A DNA stretch of 64,000 nt from Hydrogenophaga sp. (GCF_026125785.1 NZ_JAHCKL010000005.1:62001-126000), one strand, 5' to 3'. Positions 17,764-26,715 are shown, counted from the first letter of the stretch. Numbers and translations: made by a program. Notes: a model not told the origin generated them from the sequence alone.

Positions 17764-20580
17764 TCAGGCCGCCAGAGACGCCGTGCGCGCCGGGTGGGCC
17801 TGCACCAGCCGGCGCAGCTCGGGCACGCAGGAGCCACATTGCGTGCCGCACTGAAGCCGGTTCTGCAGGGCCGCCAGGCGCTGGCTGGCGTCGCCCTCGC
17901 AACGCGCCAGCTCGTCTGCGATGGCCGCGTCGGTCACCTGGAAGCAGGTGCAGACCGTCCGTGCGCGCGGGCCCACGTTCACCGGCGCCCTGGCCCCGGG
18001 CATGAGCAGCGAACGGCCATAGGTCTCGGCCGGCAGTTCCTCCTGCAGCACGGGCCGGATCCAGGCTTCGGCCTGCGTATCGCCCGCCAGCAGGACACCT
18101 TCCAGGCGCGTGTGACCGCCTTCTTGAACCCGCCTGACGGTGCGCCGCTGGCCGCGCTGCTGGTCGGCGTAGCGCAGGGCATCGCGCGTATCCAGCCCCA
18201 GCAAGGCCTCGATCTGCTCCAGCACCTCTGGCGCCGGAGCCACATGCCCGGCGGCGCGGAACAGCACGCCGGTGCGGCCCAAGGTGTCGGCCTGCGCCAG
18301 CGGCACACCGTTGGCAAACGGGACACAGGCCGCGAACGGAAAGCGGGCCATCAGCGCACGCAGGGCCGCGTGCGCGCCCAGGGCCTGTGCGTCCGGCAAC
18401 CAGGCCAGGCCCAGCAGGGTCCACGGCAGGTCGGCCTTGAGCACCTTCACCGCCGTGTGCTTGAGCTCGGGCTGGCGCGAGGTCGGGCAAAAAGCGGGGC
18501 TGGTGAGCGCGTTGACGCCGGCCAGCACCTCGCCATTGCTGGCCTGGCCGCCCAGGTACTCGCCGCCCCAATGCATGGCGATGAAGGCCTGGGACGGGCC
18601 GAGTTCATCGCTGGGCTGCGCCGGCACCAGGATGGCGCCACGCCGGCTCGTCACGTACACCAGATCGCCCGAACGGATGCCCTGGCGAGCCATGTCCTGA
18701 GGGTGCAGTGCCACCACGGGTTCGGGCACGTGGCCGAAGAGGCGCCCCAGCGTGCCCGTGCGGGTCATGCCATGCCACTGGTCGCGCAGGCGGCCGGTGA
18801 TCAGCGAGAAGGGGTAGCGCGCCTCGCGCGGTTCGGCCAGCGGCGCATAGGGCAGGGCGGCAAAGCGCGCCCTGCCATCCGGTGTGGGAAACACACCATC
18901 CTCGTACAGGCGCGCCCGGCCCTGGCTGTCCCCGGCGCGCAGCGGCCATTGCTGAGGGCCCTGCTGCTGCAGCATGGCGTAGGACAGGCCGGTGATGTCC
19001 AGGTCGCGGCCGCGCGTGGACTCGCGGTGCTCAAGCCAGAGGCTCTCGGCGTCCGGGTAGGGAAACAGCGTGGGCAGGCCGGGCCGCAGCCGTGCCTCCA
19101 GCCGCTGCGCGAAGTCCACCGCGATGCGCCAGTCGTGCCGCGCCTGGCCGGGCGCGGGCACCGCCGCGCGCACGCGGCTGATGCGCCGCTCGCTGTTGGT
19201 GACGGTGCCGTCTTTCTCTCCCCAGGTGGTGGCGGGCAGCAGCAGGTCGGCGTAATCGCAGGTGGCGGCGCCCGCGTAGGCCTCCTGCACCACCACGAAC
19301 TCGGCACGCTGCAGCGCGCGGCGCACCGTGGCCTGATCGGGCAGGGACTGGGCCGGGTTGGTGCAGGCGATCCAGAGGGCGCGGATCTCGCCGTCGGCCG
19401 CGGCCTGGAACATCTCCACCGCCGTTTTGCCGGGATGCGCCGGTACCGACGGCACGCCCCACAGGGCGGCCACTTCGGCGCGGTGCTCCGGGTTGGCCAT
19501 GTCGCGGTGGGCCGACAGCAGGTTGGCCAGGCCGCCCACTTCGCGCCCACCCATGGCGTTGGGCTGGCCGGTCAGGCTGAACGGTCCGGCGCCGGGTTTG
19601 CCGATCTGGCCCGTGGCCAAGTGCAGGTTGATCAGCGTGGCATTCTTCGCCGTGCCGCTGCTGCTCTGGTTCAGTCCCTGGCAATACAGGCTGAGCGTGG
19701 CGGGCGACTGCGCGAACCAGCGCGCGGCGGTGTACAGGTCTTCCTTTGGCAGGCCGCAGACCTGAGCCACCTGGGCCGGCGTGCACTCGCGCACCAGCGC
19801 GCGCAGTTCGTCGAAACCGCTGGTGTGCGCCGCGATGTAGACGGCATCGGTCCAGCCCTCCCACAGCATGATGTGCAGCAGGCCATGGAACAGCATCACG
19901 TCGGTGCCGGGCTGCAGCGGCAGGAACAGGTCGGCCAGGCTGGCGGTGTCGGTGCGGCGCGGGTCGGCCACGATCACCTTCATGGCCGGGTTCTTCTGTT
20001 TCGCGTCCTCGATGCGGCGGAACAGCACCGGGTGCGCGAAGGCGGTGTTGCTGCCGACGATGAACAGGCAACTGGCATGGTTCACGTCGTCGTAGCAGGC
20101 CGGCGGTGCGTCCGCGCCCAGGGTGAGCTTGTAGCCAGCCACGGCGCTGCTCATGCACAGGCGCGAATTGGTGTCGATGTTGTTGGTGCCGACGAGGCCC
20201 TTGGCCAGCTTGTTGAAGGCGTAGTAGTCCTCCGTCAGCAACTGGCCGCTGACATAGAAGCCGACCGCATCGGGGCCGTGGCGGTCGATGACGTCGGCGA
20301 AGCGGTCCGCCGCCAGGTCCAGCGCCATGTCCCACGCCAGAGGCTGGGGTTCGGCGCCTCGCTGCGGGCGTTGCTGCGGTTGCAGCAGCCGGGTTTGCCG
20401 CGCGACGGCGGGCAATGCCGTGAGGTGCAGCGTCTGCCCCTTGGTGCACAGGCGGCCGAAGTTCGCCGGGTGCTGGGGGTCGCCGCGCACGCCGGTGATC
20501 TGACTGCCCTGGCTCTCGATCAGCACCCCGCAGCCCACACCGCAGTAGGGGCAGGTCGAGCGGGTGGTGGTGGGTGTCAT
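17764..20580 (-). CDS. nasA: Assimilatory nitrate reductase catalytic subunit NasA
   Basis: A 938-residue molybdo-bis-MGD enzyme reducing nitrate to nitrite in the cytoplasm; no signal peptide is seen. The N-terminal [4Fe-4S] site is Cys10, Cys13, Cys17 and Cys45 (CPYCGVGCG, then LCTKG). Next come the molybdopterin domains (NSRLCMSSAV carries the likely Mo region; NATLINLHLATGQIGKPGAG) and the C-terminal dinucleotide-binding domain. Past residue about 860 is a BFD-like [2Fe-2S] domain with CTCFQV and CGTQCGSC, as in Klebsiella NasA. The start overlaps the nirD stop (ATGA). MogA, needed for its cofactor, is encoded 10 kb away in this window. Confidence 0.96.
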   Translation of the reverse strand: MTPTTTRSTCPYCGVGCGVLIESQGSQITGVRGDPQHPANFGRLCTKGQTLHLTALPAVARQTRLLQPQQRPQRGAEPQPLAWDMALDLAADRFADVIDRHGPDAVGFYVSGQLLTEDYYAFNKLAKGLVGTNNIDTNSRLCMSSAVAGYKLTLGADAPPACYDDVNHASCLFIVGSNTAFAHPVLFRRIEDAKQKNPAMKVIVADPRRTDTASLADLFLPLQPGTDVMLFHGLLHIMLWEGWTDAVYIAAHTSGFDELRALVRECTPAQVAQVCGLPKEDLYTAARWFAQSPATLSLYCQGLNQSSSGTAKNATLINLHLATGQIGKPGAGPFSLTGQPNAMGGREVGGLANLLSAHRDMANPEHRAEVAALWGVPSVPAHPGKTAVEMFQAAADGEIRALWIACTNPAQSLPDQATVRRALQRAEFVVVQEAYAGAATCDYADLLLPATTWGEKDGTVTNSERRISRVRAAVPAPGQARHDWRIAVDFAQRLEARLRPGLPTLFPYPDAESLWLEHRESTRGRDLDITGLSYAMLQQQGPQQWPLRAGDSQGRARLYEDGVFPTPDGRARFAALPYAPLAEPREARYPFSLITGRLRDQWHGMTRTGTLGRLFGHVPEPVVALHPQDMARQGIRSGDLVYVTSRRGAILVPAQPSDELGPSQAFIAMHWGGEYLGGQASNGEVLAGVNALTSPAFCPTSRQPELKHTAVKVLKADLPWTLLGLAWLPDAQALGAHAALRALMARFPFAACVPFANGVPLAQADTLGRTGVLFRAAGHVAPAPEVLEQIEALLGLDTRDALRYADQQRGQRRTVRRVQEGGHTRLEGVLLAGDTQAEAWIRPVLQEELPAETYGRSLLMPGARAPVNVGPRARTVCTCFQVTDAAIADELARCEGDASQRLAALQNRLQCGTQCGSCVPELRRLVQAHPARTASLAA

Positions 20581-20960
20581 GCCGTGGCGGTTCTGCGCGC
20601 CGGGCCCGCCACGGGGCGTGTCGGCTCGGTGGCGTGCGTGGCCAGCTCGGCCGCATCCAGATGCACCACGCCATCCTCGACCTTGACCGCGAAGCGCGGC
20701 GTGCAACCCTCGTCGGGCTCGCGGGCGCAGCCGCTGTCCAGTCCTATGGTCCAGTTGTGCAGCGGACAGGCCACCTGCGTGCCGAAGACGATGCCCTGGC
20801 TCAGCGGGCCGCCCTTGTGCGGGCAGCGGTCGAGCAGGGCGAAAACCTCGTCACGGTCGTTGCGGAACACCGCCACGTCCAGGCCACGCTCCCGCCGCAC
20901 GCAGCGCGAGCCCAGCACCGGAATCTCGTCCACCCGGACGATGGGAATCCACCCGTTCAT
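20577..20960 (-). CDS. nirD: Nitrite reductase small subunit NirD with intact Rieske site
   Basis: A 127-residue Rieske-fold protein partnering NirB. Unlike Escherichia coli NirD, which lacks cluster ligands, this protein keeps the full Rieske pattern: Cys46-x-His48, sixteen residues, Cys65-x2-His68 (CPHKGG and CPLHNW). It should therefore be able to carry a [2Fe-2S] cluster and pass electrons. The start codon overlaps the nirB stop (ATGA), and its own stop overlaps the nasA start, so nirB-nirD-nasA are translationally chained. Confidence 0.94.
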   Translation of the reverse strand: MNGWIPIVRVDEIPVLGSRCVRRERGLDVAVFRNDRDEVFALLDRCPHKGGPLSQGIVFGTQVACPLHNWTIGLDSGCAREPDEGCTPRFAVKVEDGVVHLDAAELATHATEPTRPVAGPARRTATA

Positions 20961-23452
20961 GCGGGACTCCCTTCGGTCGCGACGGAGGCCGCGTGGATGG
21001 GGATGAACTGACGGGTATCGACCGCGGCCTTCTGGTGCTCGAACCAGGGGTCGGGCTCGCCGTCCAGCGCGAACTGCAACTGCGCCCACAGCGCCTTGCG
21101 GCCCTCGGCATCTTCCAGGATGCGCTTCTTGACGTAGTCCAGCCCGACGCGGTTGACGTAATGCACCGTGCGCTCCAGGTACCAGCCTTCCAGCCGGTAG
21201 AGCTGCATGAAGGCGCCGGTGTACTCCAGCACCTCTTCGGCCGTCTTGAGCTTGGTGAAGAAGTGCGCGACCTCGGTCTTGATGCCGCCATTGCCGGCGA
21301 TGACCATTTCCCAGCCCGAGTCCACGCCGATGATGCCCACGTCCTTGATGCCGGCTTCGGCGCAGTTGCGCGGGCAGCCGCTCACCGCGAACTTGACCTT
21401 GTGCGGCGCGTACATGCGCCACATCGCGCGCTCCAGGTCCTTGCCCATCTGGGTGCTGTCCTGCGTGCCCATGCGGCACCACTCGCTGCCCACGCAGGTC
21501 TTTACCGTGCGCAGGGCCTTGGCATAGGCGTGTCCGCTGGGCATGCCAATGTCGTTCCACACGGCCTGCAGGTCCTCCTTCTTCACGCCCAGCAGGTCGA
21601 TGCGCTGGCCGCCGGTGACCTTGACCGTGGGGATCCGGTACTTGTCCACCACATCGGCGATGCGGCGCAGCTCGGCCGCCGTGGTCTCGCCACCCCACAT
21701 GCGCGGAATCACACTGTAGGTGCCGTCTTTCTGGATGTTGGCGTGGGCGCGTTCGTTGATGAAGCGGCTCTGCGGGTCGTCCCTGGCTTCCTTGGGCCAG
21801 GTGCTGATGAGGTAGTAGTTGACGGCCGGCCGGCAGGTCGCGCAGCCATTGGGCGTGCGCCAGCCCATGCCCGAGAACACCTCGGCGATGCTGAGGTACT
21901 TCTGCGTCCGGATCGCGTCCCGCACCGCCTGGTGGCCGTGTTCGGTGCAGCCGCACATGGCCTTGAGCTTGGGTGTGGCCGAGTAGTCGCCGCCGGCGGT
22001 GAACATCAGGATCTGCTCCACCAGCCCGGTGCAGGAGCCGCAGGAGGCGCTGGCCTTGGTGTGCTTGCGCACCTCCTCCAGTGTGAACAGCCCCTTGTCC
22101 TTGATGGCCTTGCAGATGCTGCCCTTGGTGACGCCATTGCAGCCGCACACCTCGTCCGTGTCGGCCATGGCGGCCGCCTTGCTGTGTCCTTCGTGGCCCA
22201 CGTCGCCGATGTTGGACTCACCGAACATCAGTCGGTCGCGGATGTCGGCCACGCTGCGACCTTCGCGCAGCAGCTTGAAGTACCAGCTTCCGTCCACCGT
22301 GTCGCCATACAGGCAGGCGCCCACCAGCTTGTCGTCCTGGATCACCAGCTTCTTGTAGATGCCGCCCGAGGGATCGCTCATCACGATCTCCTCGGTGCCT
22401 TCGCCGCCCATGAAGCGGCCGGCGGAGAACAGGTCGATGCCCGTGACCTTGAGCTTGGTGGAGGTCAGTGAACCCACGTAGCGGCCGATGCCGAACTCCG
22501 CCAGGTGCGTGGCCAGCACCTTGCCCTGCTCGAACAGCGGTGCCACCAGGCCGTACGCGGTGCCGCGGTGCGCGGCGCATTCGCCCACCGCGTAGATGCG
22601 TGGGTCGGTGGTGGTCTGCAGCGTGTCGCTGACCACGATGCCGCGGTTCACGTGCAGGCGCATGGACTCGGCCAGTGCCGTGTTGGGGCGAATCCCCACC
22701 GCCATCACCACCAGATCGGCGGGCACTTCGCTGCCGTCCTTGAAGCGAACGGCGCGCACGCGGCCGTCTTCGCTGGCCAGCAGTTCCTGCGTCTGCGCGT
22801 TCATGAGAAAGCGCATGCCGCGCGCCTCCAGGGACTGGCGCAGCAACTGGCCGGCCACGTCGTCGAGCTGGCGCTCCATCAGCCATGGGCCCACGTGCAC
22901 CACGCTGACCTGCATGCCGCGCTTCATCAGGCCATTGGCGGCCTCCAGGCCCAGCAGGCCGCCGCCGATCACCACGGCATGGCGGTACTGCGTGGCCGCG
23001 TCGATCATGGCCTGCGTGTCGGCGATGTCGCGGTAGGCCAGCACGCCCTGCAGGTCCTTGCCCGGGATGGGCAGGATGAAGGGGTGGGAGCCGGTGGCCA
23101 GGATCAGCCGGTCGTAGGGCACGCTCACCGCGTCGCCCGCGGTGGTGGTGCCATGCACCACCCGGCGAACGCGGTCCACGGTGTGCACGGTGCAGCCCGC
23201 ATGCAGGGTGATGCCGTTGTCGCGGTACCAGGCCCAGTCGTTGAGGACGATCTCCTCCAGCGTCTGCTCGCCGGCCAGCACCGGCGAGAGCAGGATGCGG
23301 TTGTAGTTGGGATGCGGCTCGGCGCCGAACACCGTGACCTCGTAGAGGTCCGGCGCCAGCCGGATGAGTTCCTCCAGCGCGCGCACCCCGGCCATGCCGT
23401 TGCCCACCATCACCAGTTTCTGCCGCGGACGCGGCGGTTGGCTCATGTCCAT
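20957..23452 (-). CDS. nirB: NAD(P)H nitrite reductase large subunit NirB
   Basis: An 831-residue enzyme that reduces nitrite to ammonium with six electrons from NAD(P)H. Order of parts: FAD/NAD(P)H oxidoreductase domain (VVGNGMAG-type motif near the N-terminus, VVIGGGLLGLEAA near residue 150, DLVVMAVGIRPNT near 245); two BFD-like [2Fe-2S] segments (CGCNGVTKGSICKAI with CGSCTGLV, then CATCRPAVN); the nitrite/sulfite reductase domain with the siroheme-[4Fe-4S] pattern CVGSEWC and CPRNC. Siroheme needs CobA, encoded at the operon end. The start is at 23452, with an alternative ATG two codons later. nrtD ends one base upstream. Confidence 0.96.
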   Translation of the reverse strand: MDMSQPPRPRQKLVMVGNGMAGVRALEELIRLAPDLYEVTVFGAEPHPNYNRILLSPVLAGEQTLEEIVLNDWAWYRDNGITLHAGCTVHTVDRVRRVVHGTTTAGDAVSVPYDRLILATGSHPFILPIPGKDLQGVLAYRDIADTQAMIDAATQYRHAVVIGGGLLGLEAANGLMKRGMQVSVVHVGPWLMERQLDDVAGQLLRQSLEARGMRFLMNAQTQELLASEDGRVRAVRFKDGSEVPADLVVMAVGIRPNTALAESMRLHVNRGIVVSDTLQTTTDPRIYAVGECAAHRGTAYGLVAPLFEQGKVLATHLAEFGIGRYVGSLTSTKLKVTGIDLFSAGRFMGGEGTEEIVMSDPSGGIYKKLVIQDDKLVGACLYGDTVDGSWYFKLLREGRSVADIRDRLMFGESNIGDVGHEGHSKAAAMADTDEVCGCNGVTKGSICKAIKDKGLFTLEEVRKHTKASASCGSCTGLVEQILMFTAGGDYSATPKLKAMCGCTEHGHQAVRDAIRTQKYLSIAEVFSGMGWRTPNGCATCRPAVNYYLISTWPKEARDDPQSRFINERAHANIQKDGTYSVIPRMWGGETTAAELRRIADVVDKYRIPTVKVTGGQRIDLLGVKKEDLQAVWNDIGMPSGHAYAKALRTVKTCVGSEWCRMGTQDSTQMGKDLERAMWRMYAPHKVKFAVSGCPRNCAEAGIKDVGIIGVDSGWEMVIAGNGGIKTEVAHFFTKLKTAEEVLEYTGAFMQLYRLEGWYLERTVHYVNRVGLDYVKKRILEDAEGRKALWAQLQFALDGEPDPWFEHQKAAVDTRQFIPIHAASVATEGSPA

Positions 23453-23453
23453 G

Positions 23454-24302
23454 TCAGGCTTTCATCGCAGCGGCAGCGCCCGCCGCTCCCTGGCGCGCGG
23501 TGGCGATGGGTTCGACCTTGCGCTGTTTCTCGTACAGGAAGGTCAGGATCTCCTGCCGGCAGTGGTTGTAGGCCGGGTTCTCGGCCAGCGCGATGCGGTT
23601 GCGCGGGCGCTCCAGGGGCACCTCCAGGATCTGGCCGACGGTCGCGGCGGGGCCGTTGGTCATCATCACCACGCGGTCCGACAGCAGCACCGCCTCGTCC
23701 ACGTCGTGGGTGATCATCATCACCGTGTTGCCCAGTTCGCCCTGGATGCGGATCACCTCGTCCTGCAGGTGGGCACGCGTGAGCGCATCCAGCGCGCCGA
23801 AGGGTTCGTCCAGCAGCAGCACCTTGGGTTCCATGGCCAGCGCGCGCGCAATGCCCACGCGCTGCTTCATGCCGCCGGAAATTTCGGAAGGCAGCCGGTT
23901 CAGCGCGTGCGACATGTTGACCATGTCCAGGTTGTGCAGGATCCAGGCCTTGCGCTCGGCCGCGGACTTGCTGTCGCGAAAGATCTTGTCCACCGCGATC
24001 TCGACGTTCTGGTAGACCGTGAGCCAGGGCAGCAGGGAGTGGTTCTGGAACACCACGGCACGGTCCGGGCCGGGCGCGTTGACTTCGCGGCCGTCCACGA
24101 TCACGCCCCCGTTCGTGGCCTTGAGCAGGCCTGCCACGATGTTGAGCACGGTGGACTTGCCGCAGCCCGAGTGACCGATGAGCGAGATGAACTCACCGCG
24201 CCGAACGTCCAGGTTGATGCCCTTGAGCACCGGGTTGACCGCGCCGCCGTTGCCGCGGAAGGTCATGTCGACCTGGGAGATGCTGAGGTATGCGTTGCTC
24301 AT
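23454..24302 (-). CDS. nrtD: Nitrate ABC transporter ATP-binding protein
   Basis: A 282-residue ABC ATPase of the nitrate/sulfonate/taurine group. Walker A GHSGCGKST, signature SGGMKQRVGIARAL and Walker B VLLLDEPFGALD are intact, followed by the switch His in MMITHDVDEA. It energises uptake with the NrtB permease and NrtA receptor encoded upstream. There is no fused NrtC-type regulatory subunit as found in cyanobacteria. The stop is one base from the nirB start, indicating tight coupling. Confidence 0.93.
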   Translation of the reverse strand: MSNAYLSISQVDMTFRGNGGAVNPVLKGINLDVRRGEFISLIGHSGCGKSTVLNIVAGLLKATNGGVIVDGREVNAPGPDRAVVFQNHSLLPWLTVYQNVEIAVDKIFRDSKSAAERKAWILHNLDMVNMSHALNRLPSEISGGMKQRVGIARALAMEPKVLLLDEPFGALDALTRAHLQDEVIRIQGELGNTVMMITHDVDEAVLLSDRVVMMTNGPAATVGQILEVPLERPRNRIALAENPAYNHCRQEILTFLYEKQRKVEPIATARQGAAGAAAAMKA

Positions 24303-24325
24303 GTGCGTGCTTCCGTTGGGTGGGG

Positions 24326-25189
24326 TCAGGCAGCCGATGTGCCGCGTGTGACGGCGCGCCCAATCCAGGCGACGATGCGGTCCAGCAGGAAGCCGATCAG
24401 GCCGACGTAGACGAGCGCGAGGATGATGTCGCTGATGCGAGAGGAGTTCCACGCATCCCAGATGAAGAAGCCGATGCCCACGCCGCCGATGAGCATCTCC
24501 GCCGCGATGATGGCCAGCCAGGACAGGCCCACGCCGATCCGCAGCCCGGAGAAGATGAAGGGCGCGGCCGCCGGCAGCATGATCTTGATGAAGTACTCGA
24601 TGCCATTGAGCCGGATCACGCGCGCGACGTTGCGGTAGTCCTCCGGGATGTTGCGGATGCCGATCGAGGTGTTGATGATGATGGGCCAGATCGAGGTGAT
24701 GAAGATCACGAAGATGGCCGACGGATGGCCGTCGCGAAAGCCGGCCAGCGAGATCGGCAGCCAGGCCAGGGGCGGCACGGTGCGCAGCACCTGGAACAGC
24801 GGGTCCAGGCCGCGCAGCGCCCAGGTGGACTGGCCCACCAGAACACCCAGGCTCACACCGGCCAGCACAGCCAGCGAGTAGCCATAGGCCACGCGCTTGA
24901 GGCTGGCCAGCAACTGCCAGGCAATGCCGACGTCGTTGCCGCCGTTGTCGTAGAACGGATGCACGATCAGCTCCCAGGTGTCTTCCACCACCTTGCTGGG
25001 TGGTGGCAGCGCCGCGCCGGGGCGCGTGCCCAGCATCTCCCACAGCACCACCAGCAGGCCGATGACCAGCAGCGGCGGCAGCACATGGTTCATGAAAACG
25101 CGGCCTGCTGACCTGAGCCAGGCGGGCAAGGCCGCCGGTGCGGCGGGCGCGGCCAGGCGGATGGGTTCAACGGTGTCGGTGGTGCTCAT
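24326..25189 (-). CDS. nrtB: Nitrate ABC transporter permease
   Basis: A 287-residue inner-membrane permease with six or so membrane helices and the cytoplasmic coupling EAA-like region seen as EDYRNVARVIRLNGIEYFIKIMLPAAAPFIFSGLRIG (shown here only by key residues: E-D-Y-R-N near 178 and L-P-A-A near 202). Belongs to the NitT/TauT family. It is 37 bases downstream of nrtA and 23 bases upstream of nrtD. Confidence 0.92.
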   Translation of the reverse strand: MSTTDTVEPIRLAAPAAPAALPAWLRSAGRVFMNHVLPPLLVIGLLVVLWEMLGTRPGAALPPPSKVVEDTWELIVHPFYDNGGNDVGIAWQLLASLKRVAYGYSLAVLAGVSLGVLVGQSTWALRGLDPLFQVLRTVPPLAWLPISLAGFRDGHPSAIFVIFITSIWPIIINTSIGIRNIPEDYRNVARVIRLNGIEYFIKIMLPAAAPFIFSGLRIGVGLSWLAIIAAEMLIGGVGIGFFIWDAWNSSRISDIILALVYVGLIGFLLDRIVAWIGRAVTRGTSAA

Positions 25190-25226
25190 GGGGCGGCTCC
25201 GGTAAGGGGCGTGCGGGGAAGACGCC

Positions 25227-26534
25227 TCAGGCGCTCTTGATGGTCTTGAGGCTCAGGCTGTCGAGGTACTTCTTCGGGTTGGCCGGATCGAACACCTTGC
25301 CATCGAAGAACTTCTCCACGCCGCGCGAGGTGGAGGTCGGGATGTCCTTGGCGGCCACGCCCAGTTCCTTGGCGGCTTCGCGCCAGAGGTCCTCGCGGTT
25401 GACCTTGGCGATCAGCGCCTTCGTGTCCAGATTGGCCGGCAGATAGCCCCAGCGGATGTTCTCCGTGAGGAACCACAGGTCGTGGCTCTGGAAGGGGTAG
25501 CTGGCATGGTCTTTCCAGAAGCGCATCTGGAACTTGCTGTTCATCTCCACCCGGCCGGTGCCGTAGTCGAAGTCGCCCTTGACGCGGTCGATCACGTCGG
25601 CCACCGGCGCGTTGATCCAGCGTCGGCGAGAGCAGATCTCGGCCACCTCGGCGCGGTTGGCCGGGTCTTCGCACCACATCTGCGCTTCCATGACCGCTTT
25701 CAGCAGGGCCTTGGTGGCATTGGGGTTGGCGCTCACGTAGTCGGCGCGCATGGCGAAGGCTTTCTCCGGGTGGTTCATCCAGAGCTCGCTGGTGGTGAGG
25801 GCCGTGTAGCCGATCTTCTGGTTGATCAACTGGCGGTTCCAGGGCTCGCACACGCAGAAGGTGTCCATGCTGCCCACCTTCATGTTGGCGACCATCTGCG
25901 CGGGAGGCACCACGATGGTGGTGATGTCTTTGTTGGGGTCCACGCCACCGGCGGCCATCCAGTAGCGGATCCACATGTCGTGCGTGCCACCGGGGAAGGT
26001 CATCGCCGCATTCACCGGTTTGCCGGTCTTCACGCGCTTGGCGAGCAGTGCCTTGGCGAACTCCTTGGTGTCCAGGCCGACCTTGAGGTCCTTGTACTCG
26101 TCACCCACCGAGATGCATTGCCCGCCCAGGTTCAGGCGCGCCAGGATCTGGATCGGCACCGGCACGTTGTTGGCGGTGACCGCGCCCGTGCTGATGAGGT
26201 AGGGCATGGGCGTGAGGATGTGCGCACCGTCGATGCCGCCCTTGCCCGAGCCCAGCACGAGGTTGTCGCGCGTGGTGCCCCAGGACGATTGCTTGAGCAC
26301 TTCCACCTCGGTCATGCCGTGCTTCTTGAAGAAACCCTTCTCGTCGGCGACGAACAGCGGCGCGGCATCGGTCAGCGCAATGAACCCCAGCTTGGCGGCC
26401 TTGGTCTCCAGTGCGCCCGACGCGCGGGCGCGGGTGCTCAACAGGCTGCCGGCCAACGCGGCCCCGCCCAGTGCGGTGGCTTTCTGGATGACGGCGCGGC
26501 GCGACAGGGGCGTGGCGTTCGACGGGTTCTGCAT
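25227..26534 (-). CDS. nrtA: Nitrate ABC transporter substrate-binding protein
   Basis: A 435-residue receptor of the NrtA/CmpA family. The N-terminus carries a twin-arginine signal (SRRAVIQKATALGGAALAG, residues about 10-28), suggesting export in folded form through Tat; mature sequence begins near residue 38. Binding-site region motifs include TDAAPLFVADEKGFFKKHG and FPGGTHDMWIRYWMAAGG. The ATG at 26534 is preceded by AAGGAG at proper spacing. It is the first gene of the operon and lies behind a sigma-54 promoter and an ANTAR-type attenuator, described separately. Confidence 0.93.
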   Translation of the reverse strand: MQNPSNATPLSRRAVIQKATALGGAALAGSLLSTRARASGALETKAAKLGFIALTDAAPLFVADEKGFFKKHGMTEVEVLKQSSWGTTRDNLVLGSGKGGIDGAHILTPMPYLISTGAVTANNVPVPIQILARLNLGGQCISVGDEYKDLKVGLDTKEFAKALLAKRVKTGKPVNAAMTFPGGTHDMWIRYWMAAGGVDPNKDITTIVVPPAQMVANMKVGSMDTFCVCEPWNRQLINQKIGYTALTTSELWMNHPEKAFAMRADYVSANPNATKALLKAVMEAQMWCEDPANRAEVAEICSRRRWINAPVADVIDRVKGDFDYGTGRVEMNSKFQMRFWKDHASYPFQSHDLWFLTENIRWGYLPANLDTKALIAKVNREDLWREAAKELGVAAKDIPTSTSRGVEKFFDGKVFDPANPKKYLDSLSLKTIKSA

Positions 26535-26586
26535 GATCAACTCCTTGAAAAGCGGCGATGAGAGGGACGAGGCACTTCGGAACCCC

Positions 26587-26648
26587 AAAACGAAAACGGC
26601 GCCCATTGCGGTCCTGGCCGCAAGGCCGGGAGCGCAATGGACGCCGTT
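26587..26648 (-). terminator. Attenuator terminator in the nrtA leader
   Basis: On the minus strand AACGGCGTCCATTGCG (26648-26633) pairs along all 16 positions, with one G-U, with CGCAATGGGCGCCGTT (26610-26595). A small inner GGCC/GGCC hairpin sits in the loop, and TTCGTTTT (26594-26587) follows. It lies 52 bases before the nrtA start, so it would stop transcription ahead of the whole operon unless prevented. Its 5' arm begins exactly at the second hexaloop. Confidence 0.88.
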
Positions 26649-26652
26649 GTCC
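26639..26652 (-). promoter_or_regulatory. ANTAR target hairpin P2 (antiterminator)
   Basis: GGAC, hexaloop AACGGC, GTCC: a 4-bp stem closing a six-base loop with A at position 1 and G at position 4. Its loop and 3' strand are the first ten bases of the terminator's 5' arm, so P2 and the terminator cannot form together. That is the layout expected for an ANTAR-protein antitermination switch. Confidence 0.8.
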
Positions 26653-26669
26653 GTGTCTGGGAAGACGGG

Positions 26670-26701
26670 GAAGAAACCAGCCGCCGTTGGCCGCCTTCTT
26701 C
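26670..26701 (-). promoter_or_regulatory. ANTAR target hairpin P1
   Basis: GAAGAAGGCGGCC (26701-26689) pairs with GGCTGGTTTCTTC (26682-26670) with one G-G mismatch and two G-U pairs, around the hexaloop AACGGC (26688-26683). The loop is identical to that of P2 and has the A1/G4 bases required by ANTAR proteins. The predicted transcript begins only a few bases before it. Confidence 0.8.
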
Positions 26702-26715
26702 GTTGCCAGCATCAA

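Noticed and set aside
17794-21006. A 1070-codon open frame on the plus strand opposite nasA-nirD
   Set aside because: It runs across two well-defined genes with intact cofactor motifs; its own translation has no domain and skewed composition.
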